A DNA stretch of 64,000 nt from Eutreptiella sp. 'Long Island Sound 2002' (lineage: Eukaryota; Euglenozoa; Euglenophyceae; Eutreptiales; Eutreptiaceae): the NCBI GenBank assembly GCA_964036045.1, contig OZ038392.1, positions 25,610,663 through 25,674,662 on the forward strand. The letters are read 5' to 3'. This document shows positions 1 to 10,110 of the stretch, one piece after another (positions within the stretch are counted from its first letter, which is position 1; every line of letters starts with the position of its first letter). The notes under the pieces are model-generated. The model worked only from the letters and a program-made list of their open reading frames with translations, was not told where the DNA came from and searched no databases. The position numbers and the translations under genes were made by a program.

Positions 1-1560
1 CAAGACACAGCACGATATGGCGCACGGCAGGCAGGCAGACACGAGCACGAGCACCGCACCATCGAGTTGGAACAGCACCCTGGGGCTCCCATGGGGAGCA
101 CAGGGGCGCGCCAAGGGGGACCGACGGGGCTTTGCCACCGGCGGGGGGTGTACATATGAATGGCACAAGCGAAACTGGAAACTGGAAACTGCAAAAAAAA
201 AAAAAAAAAAAAAAAAGCGAAACTGGAAGAAAGGCTACAGAACACCGCCAAATACCGGATGATCGGTTGTGCATGCAACACTGCCAGGGCGGGGCAGGGG
301 CAAGGGCACCGAAACGGGAAAAAATCTTTACAGCGGTCCGACCACTTGTCATTACTTTTCTCCCCCGCGGTGGGCAGACGGCGCACGGTGAGAACGTACC
401 GTGCCGGCCCCACGCAACTAGCACCAACCAACACCACCACCAACAGAACACCTGCACGCAACAAATCCGACTGCGCGAGCGCCCGCTGCAACGACAAGGA
501 ACCAACGCCGAACGAACCGACCAGGAGGCAACTAACACGACCGCACAGCAGTAAAACCGCTACAGCGGACAGGACGTGACCATAAACAGACCGCACGCAC
601 GCCGGCCAACACCAAACTGGCCGGACGTGCATGGGCTGGTACGAGAACGACGTGCAACGGGCTGCCGACACCGTGGCGAGACACGCCCGCCGATCACCAT
701 GACCACGAACGCAGCGGGACACCATAACTCTACCACGGCGGACGGGGCCAACCAACGTTCACAAACTGCCCTACACTACACTTGGACAAACCAAGACGCA
801 ACTAATCAGCGCCAACACGAACGTGCCGGCTACATGGTCAGGATTTGACGATAAGAGCACCGGCAGCAGCGCGACGGAACCCACACGAACCCAGCCGACC
901 ATGAGGCGGCCACGACAACCGCGCACCAACCACACCGCAGCTGCAGCCGCCACATGACCGTAAACAGACCACACGCAAGCCAGCCAACACCAAACCAGCC
1001 AGGCGTGCACGGGTCGAAACGGGAACGGCGTCCAACAGGAAGGCGGCAGCGTGGTGCGCCACGCCCGCTGGCGACCATGCCCACGGACACGGCTGAACAC
1101 CGCAATTCTACCATTACGGACGCGGCCAACCACCGCTGACAGACCGCACTACCCGGCCCTTGGAACAACCAAGACGCAACTGGCCAGCGCCGACACGGAC
1201 GTGTCGGCCGCACAAACAACATTCGGCAATACGACCACCGGCAGCGGCGTGACGAAACCCACGCAGACCAAGCCGACCATGAGGCGGCCAAGACAACCGC
1301 GCACCGACCATACCGCAGCTGCAGCCGCCACTTGACCGTAAGCAGACCACACGCAAGCCGGCCAACATCAAACCAGCCAGGCATGCAAGGGTGGAAACGG
1401 GAACGGCGTCCATCGGGTTGGCGGCGCTGTGATGCGCCACGCCCGCCGGCGACCATATCCGCGAACAAAAGCGTGACTCTACTATCACGCAACTGACCAA
1501 CCGGCATTGACAAACTACACTGAACCGTTAAACGACCGACCAACCGACCGCAACGACCTA
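1..1560. repeat. C/A-rich tandem repeat block, unit about 380-390 bp
   Basis: The plus strand is strongly C- and A-rich. A landmark containing CAGCTGCAGCCGCCAC, followed by a run ending in CAGACCACACGCAAGCC, recurs near 938 and 1316, with a degenerate copy near 550, so the spacing is about 380-390 bp. The same unit recurs at 62155 and 62538 at the far end of the window. Long reading frames on both strands here (for example 830-1543 minus) change with each repeat and match no family, so they are taken as composition artefacts. It is a satellite, or the internal part of a large repeated element. Confidence 0.7.
167..228 (+). mobile_element. Poly(A) micro-insertion with 14-bp direct repeats
   Basis: A run of 24 A (193-216) is flanked by two copies of AAGCGAAACTGGAA (167-180 and 215-228). 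The inserted piece is only about 12 bp of unique sequence plus the A run. This is the pattern left by target-primed reverse transcription of an extremely 5'-truncated, polyadenylated transcript. Slippage inside a local ACTGGAA repeat could also produce part of it, because the inserted piece itself contains ACTGGAAACTG. Confidence 0.4.
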
Positions 1561-2022
1561 CCTCGAACCCCCGGCCCCCCGGGAGAGCGCAAGCTCGACC
1601 GAGTCAGGAGGCGTGAGTGTGCGCCACGGCATGCGAGTCCCGTAGCACGTGCTTCTTCAAGTCCCCTCACGCCTACTGAAAACCAACCCAGGTTGGGTTG
1701 CCTGCAGGACAGGGCCTTTGACCTGGCTCCCGGCCCCTGGGCCCCGGAATCCGGAGGTTGATGAGGATGTGCGATGGGACCCTCCCCCACGTATCATCCG
1801 CCCGAAGGAGGGGGATGTGAGACTTCGGTCGAACATGGGTTACCTCTCAGGGCAGAACCCGCTGTAGGGTACTGCTCGCGGCGACCGCGCCCTTCCCCCA
1901 TGTGGGGGAGCCGCTTTGTGGGGGCACGTGCAGTAGGGCCGTGGGTGGGTGAGCGAAAGCCCCTTGGTAAGACCCCCTGCGGGGCAAACCCAGTCCAGAG
2001 TCGACCTACCTACCTACCTCCA
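1561..2022 (+). repeat. 3'-end-like module ending in (CTAC)n, copy 1
   Basis: This roughly 460-bp stretch is closely similar to 62781-63243. It runs from a CCCCCGGCCCCCCGGGAGAG motif through GAGCCGCTTTGTGGG and GTAAGACCCCCT to a short CCTACCTACCTACC tail. A different module with the same skeleton (GCCGCTTTGTTGGGG, then a CCTACC tail) ends at 10106. Repeated 3' ends terminating in a simple-repeat tail are typical of non-LTR retrotransposons. No matching reverse transcriptase is present in the window, so that identity is inferred. Confidence 0.45.
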
Positions 2023-2381
2023 AGCGCCCCGTCATCCACCCCCCACAAACCACCACCGCCGCTGGCGAAACCGACCCAGGGAGGTGGGACCCCTCGACCA
2101 CAGTCACCGTTAAGCCCGGCCCCCCGACCCGCCCCCGCTGCCGACCAAACAGTACAGCCCCAGGGACTGCGCACGATGCCCGACCCCCCACCCCCACCAG
2201 GGGGACCGGAATATTCACAAGGGGTCCTAGCGCCATACCCGCAGCACAACCACTACCAGCACCACCACCACCAGCGGCCCCACCACCACCACCACCAACA
2301 CCACCCGCACCACTACCACTGCCCACCACCCTACCCCACCGGGCCACAACCCCCCGTACACGAGCAGCACCAGCGTATGGG

Positions 2382-3374
2382 ATGGCAGCCACCGGGCGCT
2401 CCACCCCCATACCCCACCTACCACCAGGGGCCACCCCCCCGTACCAGCCACCGTATCCCCCTGGCCACCACGTCCACGCCGAGGGGGCCTCCAGGGCCCA
2501 ACCCCACCAGGGACAGTCACTCGACCCATACCACCAGCCGCTGCCGCCACCGCACCCCTACGTGGCGGATCCATGGAGGGCGGCGGACCCCCCCCCCCCC
2601 CCCAAGTACCAGGCGGCACCACGGGAGGCCCCCCAGGACCCGCCGACACCTCCCGACTGGCCCGACTCGAGCGACGAGGCCCGGTCCCGCAAACGGCGGC
2701 GCTCCCGCTCCCCCCCCGCACGGCACACCCACCCCCGCCGCCCACACTCCCCACACCGCCACCGCGCCTCCCGCTCCCCCAGGCGCCGCCAAGCATGCCA
2801 CCGCCGCCGCATTTCCAACTCCCCCTCCCCCCATGGGCCCCACCGGGCTCCCCGTTCCCCCCGCCGCCCGTACCCATCCTCCACCCCCAGCCCCCGCCAC
2901 CACCGCTCCCGCTTGCCCAGGCGCCGCCAAGCACGCCACCGCCGCCCCATGTCCACCTCCCCCTCCCGTTCCCCCCTCCGCCCGTACCCGTCGTCCACCC
3001 CCAGCCCCCACCACCGCTGCTCATGCTCCCCCAGGCGCCGCCACGCCCGCTACCGCCGCAGGTCCAAGTCCTCCTCCCGCCGCTCCAGGACCTCGAGCTC
3101 AAACCCCTTCCCCCCCCAGGCCCCGGCCCACCTCGCCTGGTGGTCTGCCCCCGCCTTGCAGGAGCTCCGCCGCTGGATGAAGTGGGCCGGGGGAGCAGGC
3201 AGGCGAGAAGGGGTGCACATGGTGCACACCTTCGAGGAGGTGCCCACCCGCACGCCCGCCAACCCCTACGAGGCCACCCCGGAGGCCATCATGCCGCAGG
3301 CGGCATGGGAGGCCCTCCTCCGCGACGCGGTCCAGGGCCTCCGCCCCCCCTACACCACCCAAGCCCTCCGCTAA
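2382..3374 (+). CDS. Hypothetical Ser/Arg/Pro-rich protein
   Basis: A 330-codon frame starting at an ATG. Residues about 1-90 are Pro/His/Tyr-rich. About 95-245 is an arginine-serine tract with SRKRRRSRSPP-like blocks repeated three or four times around RRRQA(C/R)HRR. The last 80 residues are non-repetitive and mixed in composition (AWWSAPALQELRRWMKWAGG), which argues for real coding. Upstream, another frame (from about 2176) encodes a His/Pro-rich stretch of matching style. The two would join across the run of seven C near 2436, so the true start may lie upstream with a one-base indel. RS-rich basic proteins occur both in splicing factors and as ORF1 or gag proteins of retroelements; the repeat-rich setting favours the latter. 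No family recognised. Confidence 0.35.
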   Translation: MAATGRSTPIPHLPPGATPPYQPPYPPGHHVHAEGASRAQPHQGQSLDPYHQPLPPPHPYVADPWRAADPPPPPKYQAAPREAPQDPPTPPDWPDSSDEARSRKRRRSRSPPARHTHPRRPHSPHRHRASRSPRRRQACHRRRISNSPSPHGPHRAPRSPRRPYPSSTPSPRHHRSRLPRRRQARHRRPMSTSPSRSPLRPYPSSTPSPHHRCSCSPRRRHARYRRRSKSSSRRSRTSSSNPFPPQAPAHLAWWSAPALQELRRWMKWAGGAGRREGVHMVHTFEEVPTRTPANPYEATPEAIMPQAAWEALLRDAVQGLRPPYTTQALR

Positions 3375-5375
3375 TGGCTCCAGGGCCACCCACCCCCGGG
3401 CCTGGGCCATCGGCGCCCCCCCCCCCCACCCCACCACCAGCACACCGGGAAGGGAAAGGGCACGGGGAAGGGGAGAGCAAGGGACAGAAAGGGACACTCA
3501 GGCAAGGGGGCACGGAAGGGCCCCAAGTGAGGGGCAGGCGCCGATAGGGACAGAGCACCGGAAGCGACACAACGTGGGGGCAGGAAACCACCCAAGGGCC
3601 AAGAAGGGGCAGGAACGGGGACCAAGGCGCAGAGAAAGAGGACACCACGGCGGGCACCGGGACCCACACGCAGGGAGGGCATACCACGACGGAGAGACCA
3701 GCGCCGCCCCACCCCCAGCGGACGCCGCACGACCCCCAGAGGCGCACACCCCCAAGACACGCCGCCGAAGCACGAATCGGACGCTGTACGGATCACACCG
3801 GCACACGCCCACCAGCCACCAGAACCCACACAGGGGATGGGAAACACACCTACACGGGGAGAACAGGCTACACCCACAGAGGAAGCCGCTGGAAACACCG
3901 CCGGGCAGCCCACCACCACGCCCTCACCGCCAGTCGACGACCCCGGCCACCACAAGGGCCACCTGACAGGCACCGGAAGAGGACGAAGGCACGGCCACAG
4001 CACCCAGGGCTAGGGGCCGGGACCCCCAGAGGACACGGGACCAAGGCACAGGCCCCCCAGAGAGGGCAACCCCACGGACACCTACCCGACCCACCAGCCC
4101 GAGCGGCACGCCCAGGCCCCCACAGGAGGGACCCAGCGAGCCACCCACACCTAACCGCAACCCCCAGCCACCAGCCAGCCACACTCCGACCCGCAATCCG
4201 CACCACCACACAGGCCAGGCTGACCTCCACCGACCCACGACGGCACAACACGAGGCAGCGAGGCACACCGCACAGCAGCGCGCCACAGTGCAACGCACCA
4301 CGACAAGGCACCCGGAAGCACAACACGCCACAGCACGACGCGATGCGACGCGGCACAGAGCGACACACCACGGCACGGCTGACCCTAACCTGTAGCACTA
4401 ACCAAAACAAGCCACTGCACACCCCGGAAGGAACCGCACCAGCCCGCCACACACCGGCGAGGGGCCACCACGCGCCCGGCAACAACGGTGGCGGTCCACC
4501 CAGAAAGTTAAAACCGGCACCGCGGAGGCGAAAGGAAACGGACAACCCCAGCCCCCCTAACCCAGAGCCACACGAAGCCGCCTGGCGCAGCCGCCCAGCC
4601 GGCAGAGCCAGAACCTAACCCGGCAGGAAGGGGCGCCGAGCCCAACGTATAACCATGCATAACCAATGCATAACCCACCAAACCCATGGGGCCGGGACGC
4701 GGCCAGGCAAAACGCAACCACCAACAGCAACCCGGAAGACCACACTGAAGGTTGACAAGTGCGTGCGCCCGCCCAGGGAGGGCAGACGGAGGAACAGGCA
4801 GACCCCCCCCCCAAAAAAAGAAAAACAGGGGGGGGGGGGCGCGAGAACGACCCACAACCACTAAACTGCCCACCAACACCGCATGAGGCGGCCAAACCCC
4901 CGGCCCAGAAGGCACCGAAGACAGGACCCCCCAATGGGGAACAGGGGGACCACCCAGCCAAAACCGGCAACACCAAGCCAGGAGCAGCGGCAAACCGGGA
5001 AAAGGGACACCCACAACACGCGGACACACACCACGCTGGGACGGAAAAAAAAAGGCCAGCAACACAGCCCGGAAGAGAGGGGATGGGAAAGTGGACAGAG
5101 ACCACGAGACCCGAGACCGGTACAGCCAGCGACCGACACCACAAGGCCAAAACACGACACGCCCCCCCCCCCGAAAAGAAAAACAGAAAACGGCAACACC
5201 TGCACACCCCCGCGCGACAGGCGGCCCCCCAGGAAGCGCGGGGGCAAGCGCGGCACACGCACAACCGCACACACACCCCAACAACCCAACCAAGAAGGGC
5301 GGGGCACAGCCGAGACCCGAGCCCAGCACGCACACCCACACAGCACACCCCAGCCAGGAAAGGAGGGGAAGTTTT
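3375..5375. other. GC-rich C/A-biased tract, no supported gene
   Basis: Low-complexity sequence with C and G homopolymer runs and CACACAC, CCAGC and GGCACG motifs. Reading frames on both strands are Pro/His/Thr/Arg or Gly/Val/Trp/Cys-rich composition products. The last 100 bp resemble the sequence immediately right of the Penelope-like element (9277-9362), sharing GGCGGGGC.CAGCCGA and CCAGCACGCAC.CCCACACAGCACACC. The element therefore sits inside one repeat array. Confidence 0.6.
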
Positions 5376-5670
5376 GATGTGGGGGGAATCCATTTTAGGA
5401 TTTCCCACCATGTGACATAGTCAATTCCTAACCCTATACCCATAGGATTGGAATTTTTATTTTGTGTCCCATGTACATCTTTCTTCATGTTGTACACAGG
5501 CTGAGGAGGCCTCTTCTGGAGGCGAAACGCGTACTTTAACACTTTGGAAGTGTTGGACTTTTGTTTTATAAGCTTTTGCACCGTGATTGAAAAGTTCGAG
5601 ATTAACTTTGTGGATTTTGCTTTTCAACAACGAGGGTGAAAACATCCAAGGCGATTTTATTAACTACAAG
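5376..5670 (+). repeat. Pseudo-LTR, 5' copy
   Basis: 295 bp from GATGTGGGG to TTAACTACAAG, nearly identical to 8960-9254 with only a handful of differences. It contains the hammerhead-like motif at 5463-5531 and a second small hairpin after it (AACACTTTGGAAGTGTT). ORF1 starts 24 bp downstream. Homology between the copies stops sharply at both ends. Confidence 0.85.
5463..5531 (+). ncRNA. Hammerhead ribozyme-like motif, 5' pseudo-LTR
   Basis: All invariant core positions are present in order. Stem III strand TGTG runs into the cleavage triplet GTC (5466-5468). Stem I is CC/GG, then an A against CA internal loop, then TGTACA/TGTACA closed by a 13-nt loop. Then come core CTGAGGA (5501-5507), stem II GCCTC/GAGGC with a TTCTG loop and one extra G, GAAA (5524-5527), and stem III strand CGCG. 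Stem III is weak: four pairs, two of them G-U. The order of parts is that of a type III hammerhead. Hammerheads in Penelope-like pseudo-LTRs are established. Predicted cleavage follows position 5468. Confidence 0.6.
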
Positions 5671-5693
5671 TGCAAGATTACCCGCCGTTAGAG

Positions 5694-6618
5694 ATGCCTA
5701 ACAACAATCGGGCCAAGTTTGAACTATCCAAGGTGCCCCCAGAAATGAAAAAGGTCACTTTGGACCACCTCTTGTCCTACCGCACCTACAAGCAGAAGGG
5801 GTTCGCCCACAAGAAACTCCGACATCAAATGCTCAATGATTTCAAACCCAAAGAATCTACCTTTCTTGATGGCACGCAAGTTATCAAACACGTGGTCAAT
5901 GAAGAGCTCCAACGCACGTTACATCAAAATGAGTGTGAACTCCGACTTCAATTCCATCAAAATGATGTAGACAATGCAAAGAAAGCAGCGGAGGTGGCAC
6001 AACAAGAGTTTGTGACGGCCGCACGCGAACACTTTGAAGCAAAGGAAGCATTAGCGAAGGAATACAAGTTTGGAGATTTTCTACAAGAAGATGCGGACGT
6101 GCTCATGGCGCTGGATTCTCAATATGATGGCACCATATCCGCACTTCGTGATCGCATGAAACTCGAATTGCAAGCGGTCATGACACAAGTGATTGATGCA
6201 CGCCGGAACATTGATTATGAATGTGAAAATGCACACCAAAAACAGTTGGATTTTCATGCCAAGAAATTTAGTTGATCGTGCTACACGCATTCAAAATGAA
6301 ACCGTGCGCAAGGAAGTGGAGAAGGCCTTAGCACAAGATGAAGTCGTCCAAAATCAACAAGAACAAATTAAAATGTTGATGGAGGCGATGAAGCTGCTCA
6401 TGGAAGACAAACAGGACTGTCGTGGCGCAACAAAGAACGGGCCACAACGTGGTGGTGGCAGAGGCGACAAAAGACGAAGCAAAACCCCACCACCGCGCCG
6501 AAACCGGACCCCAACGGGCGGATCCGGCAAGTCGACACCCAAAGGCAAGGGCACGAACTCTCCACGGACTCCTCGGGCATCAACCCCATCATCCACAGGC
6601 AACAAAGCAAAAGGCTAA
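5694..6618 (+). CDS. PLE ORF1, coiled-coil protein with basic tail (frameshifted)
   Basis: The first ATG after the pseudo-LTR is at 5694. The first part (to the TGA at 6273-6275) is about 190 aa. From roughly residue 75 it is a heptad-like, charged helix rich in Glu, Gln, Lys and Ala, consistent with a coiled coil. The same helical character (RIQNETVRKEVEKALAQDE, then EQIKMLMEAMKLLMEDK) resumes in the +1 frame from about 6265 and ends at 6618 in a Lys/Arg/Pro/Gly-rich tail, so a one-base frameshift lies near 6255-6270. The basic tail suggests RNA binding. Athena-type PLEs also encode structural proteins upstream of the RT. It may be an ancestral gag-like cofactor; no named domain is recognised. 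Confidence 0.6.
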
Positions 6619-8704
6619 CAACAAGCGGCAAAAAACGGAGCGCAAAGCGACATGGCTAAGGCAAAGGCGGCGCACAAAAAGGCAGGAAGCAACAAGGGTG
6701 AAGGATGCATTGAATGAGCACTTGCATGTGCAAACACTCAAAGGCGATGCGGTGGAAGAGCCACCGCCACACCTCAAACTCTTGTTGTCCTTGGGACCGA
6801 AATATGTTCCCCATCCCCACCCACCTCATTTTGTGCCCCGTCTCAAAGCGATTCGTCATGAATGTGAAGAACTTGCTCGCACACTTGGATGGTCGGCGTT
6901 TTTTGAAAAGAAAAAACGAGATGGTCATCATGATGAGCCGGATTTTCGCACATCGCTACCATACAAGAAGTTGTTTCGGCCTAAGGGCACTTCACTACCT
7001 ATCAAGGTGATTGAAGAAATACCAGAGTCCTATTCTATCATTGAAGCGGAGGTCAAGCGGGCGGAGGAAGATAGTCTTTTGTGTATTGACTACCTCCAGT
7101 CCAAACCGTTGTATCGGTGTGGCATTGCTTTCAAGTCGTCCCTTGTTGATTCGTATCTTAGGGATACCTTGGTCGTGGGCGCTGACAAAGACGGATCATC
7201 GGTGTGCATCTCTAAACAAACTTACATGCGTGAGGTGAGCAACCACATGCAAAGTGAGGTGTATCGCAAATTAGATGGTGACACGTCCATTTGGGAAGAG
7301 AAGGCAAAAACGTGGATGGAGTATTTGCATATGCTTATTCGTTCGGCGATGCCCATGAAGTTGGAAAAAATAATTTTGAATTTCCTTGATCAAGCAAAGA
7401 CTCCCGTTCTTGCTAAATTTTACTTGTCGTGCAAAACACACAAGTCGCTCTCCCTCAACAAAAAGAGAGATTGGGCCTCACGCCCGCTCGTTGGCTTGTA
7501 CCGATGGTGCACCACGAGCGCCTCCATTTTATTATCTATTGGCGGCACTATTTTGTTGAAATATGACCGTGATCGCGACCCTTTGAGAACCCCACTACGT
7601 GACACAAGGGATGTGTTGACACGCTTGCATCATGAGGACGTGCAACACTTCACAAGAATGTCAACAGTGGATTTTTCCTCCCTCTATACAACCATCAAGT
7701 GGTCCGACGTTTCCCTTGCCTATCGTTATTGGCATGCATCGTACAAGCAAGACGGCAAAACCATGAAGGTAATGTCGGAGGAGGAAGCGGAATTTATGGA
7801 TATGTTGTTCACTCCCATGTCCATGGTATCATTTCGTATGTACAATCCGCTCTTCCCTTTTTCAACCCTTTAGTACTCACCCGTTTTAACAATCGGAGAG
7901 TTTCATTTGCACGTGATTTTCACTCATTGTGTGTTTGAAACCCCGGGACTTGGTGTATATGTTCAACTATCGGGGTGGGCGATGGGCACTAATGCCGCGC
8001 CCACATGGGCCAATTTGGTGCTACGGTTTTATGAAAGCCGTGTCCCATCCCTAAGCTCCCATGTCATGACTCGTTTCATTGATGACGGTCTTGTCCTCCA
8101 CCATCCTAATGTCACTCGCGAGCAATTATTGCATGAGATTAAAAGCCTTTACCCTCCACATTTGATGGTAGAGTTTGAAGCATTCAATCACATGACTAAC
8201 ATCCCCTACATGGATTTGTTAATTGTCAAGGTGAAGCCACTTGAAACGAGTGTGTACTTTAAACCAACCCACACATGTTCTTATATGCCGTGGGGCTCAA
8301 ACACACCACGGCATCTAAAATTGGGGTGGGTCACCGGCGAATGCATTCGTTTTTTACGATTGTGTTCTCATGAACACTATTTCAATGCATGTTGGTCTAG
8401 ACTACAAGGAGCTCTCATGCGTCTAGGTTATTCAAAACATGCATGGCGTAAGGCACCAAGACAATGGAGTGACAAGAGGAGGTATGTGCATGATCGTGGC
8501 AAAGTAAATGAGATTGTGCACGCTGTTCGAGTGCCATTTCATTCTTCTATGCCTATTCCATGGGCTACAAGTTTTTCCCGTATTCGTTATAAATTCTTGC
8601 CCTCAATACCAAGTTTGCAAGTGCGAGTCACTTTGAAGTCATCGCCCATTTTAGGCATTTTGTTCCACGCAAGGCGAATGCGAGCATTAAAGGAGGAGCT
8701 TTGA
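6422..8704 (+). CDS. PLE reverse transcriptase (ORF2)
   Basis: One frame open from 6422 to 8704 except for a single TAG at 7871-7873. It overlaps the end of ORF1. The true start is not fixed. Penelope-type RT motifs appear in order: FYLSCKTHK with RPLVG (about 7410-7490), motif A with DFSSLYTTI (Asp codon at 7670), SGWAMGTNAAPTWANL (about 7970-8020), motif C FIDD (8075-8086), then the thumb with FKPTHTCSYMPWGS and HPRHLK-like TPRHLKLGW. Within the class, the XX-K-THK and AMGT..AP motifs separate it from LINE and LTR RTs. No GIY-YIG domain follows. The TAG falls inside a 48-nt GT...AG block (7826-7873) with a pyrimidine-rich end whose removal keeps the frame. An intron is therefore possible; otherwise the copy carries a nonsense mutation. 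Confidence 0.8.
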
Positions 8705-8959
8705 GGAGCGTGCGGCGACGCAAAAATTCGTCTGTCACGGGTCTGACTGTAGAATACTGCGTTCGATGCGGCTTTTCTTGATCTGTTTAATCCTTTGCTC
8801 AGAATCCTGCGAGATGCTAATTTTTCTGTTCTGTTTGGCTCGCGCGCTCTGTTTAAACAGCGTGCGCGCACAAAGCACAGGACGCGGCAGCACAGCAGGA
8901 GCGATGTCTTCACGACTCTGGCCCAGCTGTTGTTAAATCGCGTACCCACATGGAGTCTC
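8705..8959 (+). other. PLE 3' untranslated region
   Basis: 255 bp between the ORF2 stop and the 3' pseudo-LTR. No reading frame or zinc-binding/GIY-YIG remnant is seen. It contains a dyad around GCGCGCTCTGTTTAAACAG. It probably belongs to the transcript of the element. Confidence 0.5.
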
Positions 8960-9254
8960 GATGTGGGGGAAATCCATTTTAGGATTTCCCACCATGTGAC
9001 ATAGTCAATTCCTAACCCTATACCCATAGGATTGGAATGTTTTTTTTGTGTCCCATGTACATCTTTCTTCATGTTGTACACAGGCTGAGGAGGCCTCTTC
9101 TGGAGGCGAAACGCGTACTTTAACACTTTGGAAGTGTTGGACTTTTGTTTTATATGCTTTTGCACCGTGATTGAAAAGTTCGAGATTAACTTTGTGGATT
9201 TTGCTTTTCGACAACGAGGGTGAAAACATCCAAGGCCATTTTATTAACTACAAG
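8960..9254 (+). repeat. Pseudo-LTR, 3' copy
   Basis: Direct repeat of 5376-5670, same length and orientation, ending in TTAACTACAAG. The sequence to its right (ACCACGCGGGACGGGC) returns to the C/A-rich satellite. No clear target-site duplication is seen between the bases left of 5376 and right of 9254, but both flanks are low-complexity. Confidence 0.85.
9047..9115 (+). ncRNA. Hammerhead ribozyme-like motif, 3' pseudo-LTR
   Basis: Base-for-base the same 69-nt motif as in the 5' pseudo-LTR: GTC triplet at 9050-9052, CTGAGGA at 9085-9091, GAAA at 9108-9111. Two motifs 3.58 kb apart in one transcript would release a unit-length RNA from one cleavage site to the other. Confidence 0.6.
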
Positions 9255-10110
9255 ACCACGCGGGACGGGCACGTGAGCACACACACACCCCAGCACCTCC
9301 TCAAGAAGTGGCGGGGCGCAGCCGAAACCCAGACCCCAGCACGCACGCCCACACAGCACACCGGAACCGGGATCGGCGGCGTGCAGGCGGAGCGCGCACA
9401 CAACCACGCACGTCCCATAACCCTAACCTTGAAAGGTGGGGTGCAGGCCGAAACCGAAGCCGAACCGCGAACACCACAAACCCCAGCCGGCAAAAGAGGG
9501 ACGACACCACAAACCGTACCCAAACACACCCACCCAAGACCCCAGCCAGGGCTGGCGGGGTTACCGAAACCCACACCCAACCACAACCCGGACCCAAACA
9601 CAAACGCCACACAGCAGTAGGAAACCCAGTGTCCATAGGGGGGGCACTGAGGCAGACCGTTCCATGCAGGTGACCCGGCCAAACGAGATCCGGAGACGGG
9701 GGGTAAGGCTGCATCCTAAGGCCTGTGCTGCTTTGGGACTCGAGGCGGAGCGTGCGACACCCAAGCACCTCGGAAGCCCAGTATCAAGAACGTGCATGCA
9801 TGCCTTGGGAACGGGATACGCCAGGAAGTCCGGTGAACCTCTAGGGTTCTGCCCAAAGGAGGGGACATGCGCAAGCACGGGGGCACACCCTCCCAGCGAG
9901 ACAAGCACGTCACGCTGGCGGCGATCAGCCCTCCCGGTGATGCCCGGGGCCGCTTTGTTGGGGGCCAACAGTCAGGTCTAGCGGGACGTAAGCCGCCTCC
10001 CCTCTTCATGCGCGGAGCCTCTTCCTGTTCGTCACCGGGGCGACGCCAGGGGGAACCATGGGGCGCCTCTCCAGGACCGAGTGCACCTACCTACCCTACC
10101 TACCTAAATA
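9255..10110 (+). repeat. GC-rich satellite and second 3'-end-like module
   Basis: To about 9620 this continues the array interrupted by the Penelope-like element (CAACACAGCACACC, CCCAGCC and AACCCTAACC motifs). From about 9620 to 10106 a unique GC-rich stretch ends in CACCTACCTACCCTACCTACC. It shares the skeleton GCCGCTTTGTTGGGGGCCA with the modules at 1561 and 62781 but is otherwise different in sequence. It could be the 3' end of a related non-LTR family. No protein supported. Confidence 0.4.

Larger units (their letters stand above)
5376..9254 (+). mobile_element. Penelope-like retroelement, endonuclease-deficient, full length
   Basis: A 3.88-kb unit bounded by 295-bp direct repeats (5376-5670 and 8960-9254), with two ORFs between: a coiled-coil ORF1 and an ORF2 reverse transcriptase of the Penelope (PLE) type. 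Pseudo-LTRs are a known trait of this class. No GIY-YIG endonuclease motif is visible before the RT or between the RT thumb and the ORF2 stop at 8704, as in the endonuclease-deficient, telomere-associated PLE families. The element lies in a C/A-rich satellite whose left and right flanks are similar to each other. It is damaged by one frameshift in ORF1 and one in-frame TAG in ORF2 that may lie in an intron, so it looks fairly young. Confidence 0.8.

Noticed and set aside
830-1543. 237-codon minus frame at the left end
   Set aside because: It follows the 380-bp tandem unit and is not conserved in frame at 61831-62780.
2227-3102. 291-codon Gly-rich minus frame
   Set aside because: Antisense shadow of the Pro/Ser/Arg-rich frame; Gly/Trp/Arg composition follows from CCN codons.
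1774-3180. 468-codon plus frame, Pro/His/Thr-rich
   Set aside because: Only its middle part (about 2176-2430) looks coherent; the rest is satellite or the wrong frame of the RS-rich gene, so it was not called as a separate gene.
7836-7873. 38-nt GTATGT...TAG intron in the Penelope-like RT
   Set aside because: Its removal breaks the frame of the conserved RT sequence that follows; the 48-nt alternative keeps it.
8490-8704. GIY-YIG endonuclease after the Penelope-like RT
   Set aside because: The C-terminal 70 residues have no GIY or YIG motif and no CX2C linker; ORF1 also lacks it.
4380-9425. Telomere-like CCCTAACC at 4382 and 9419
   Set aside because: Single units within C/A-rich satellite; no tandem repetition.
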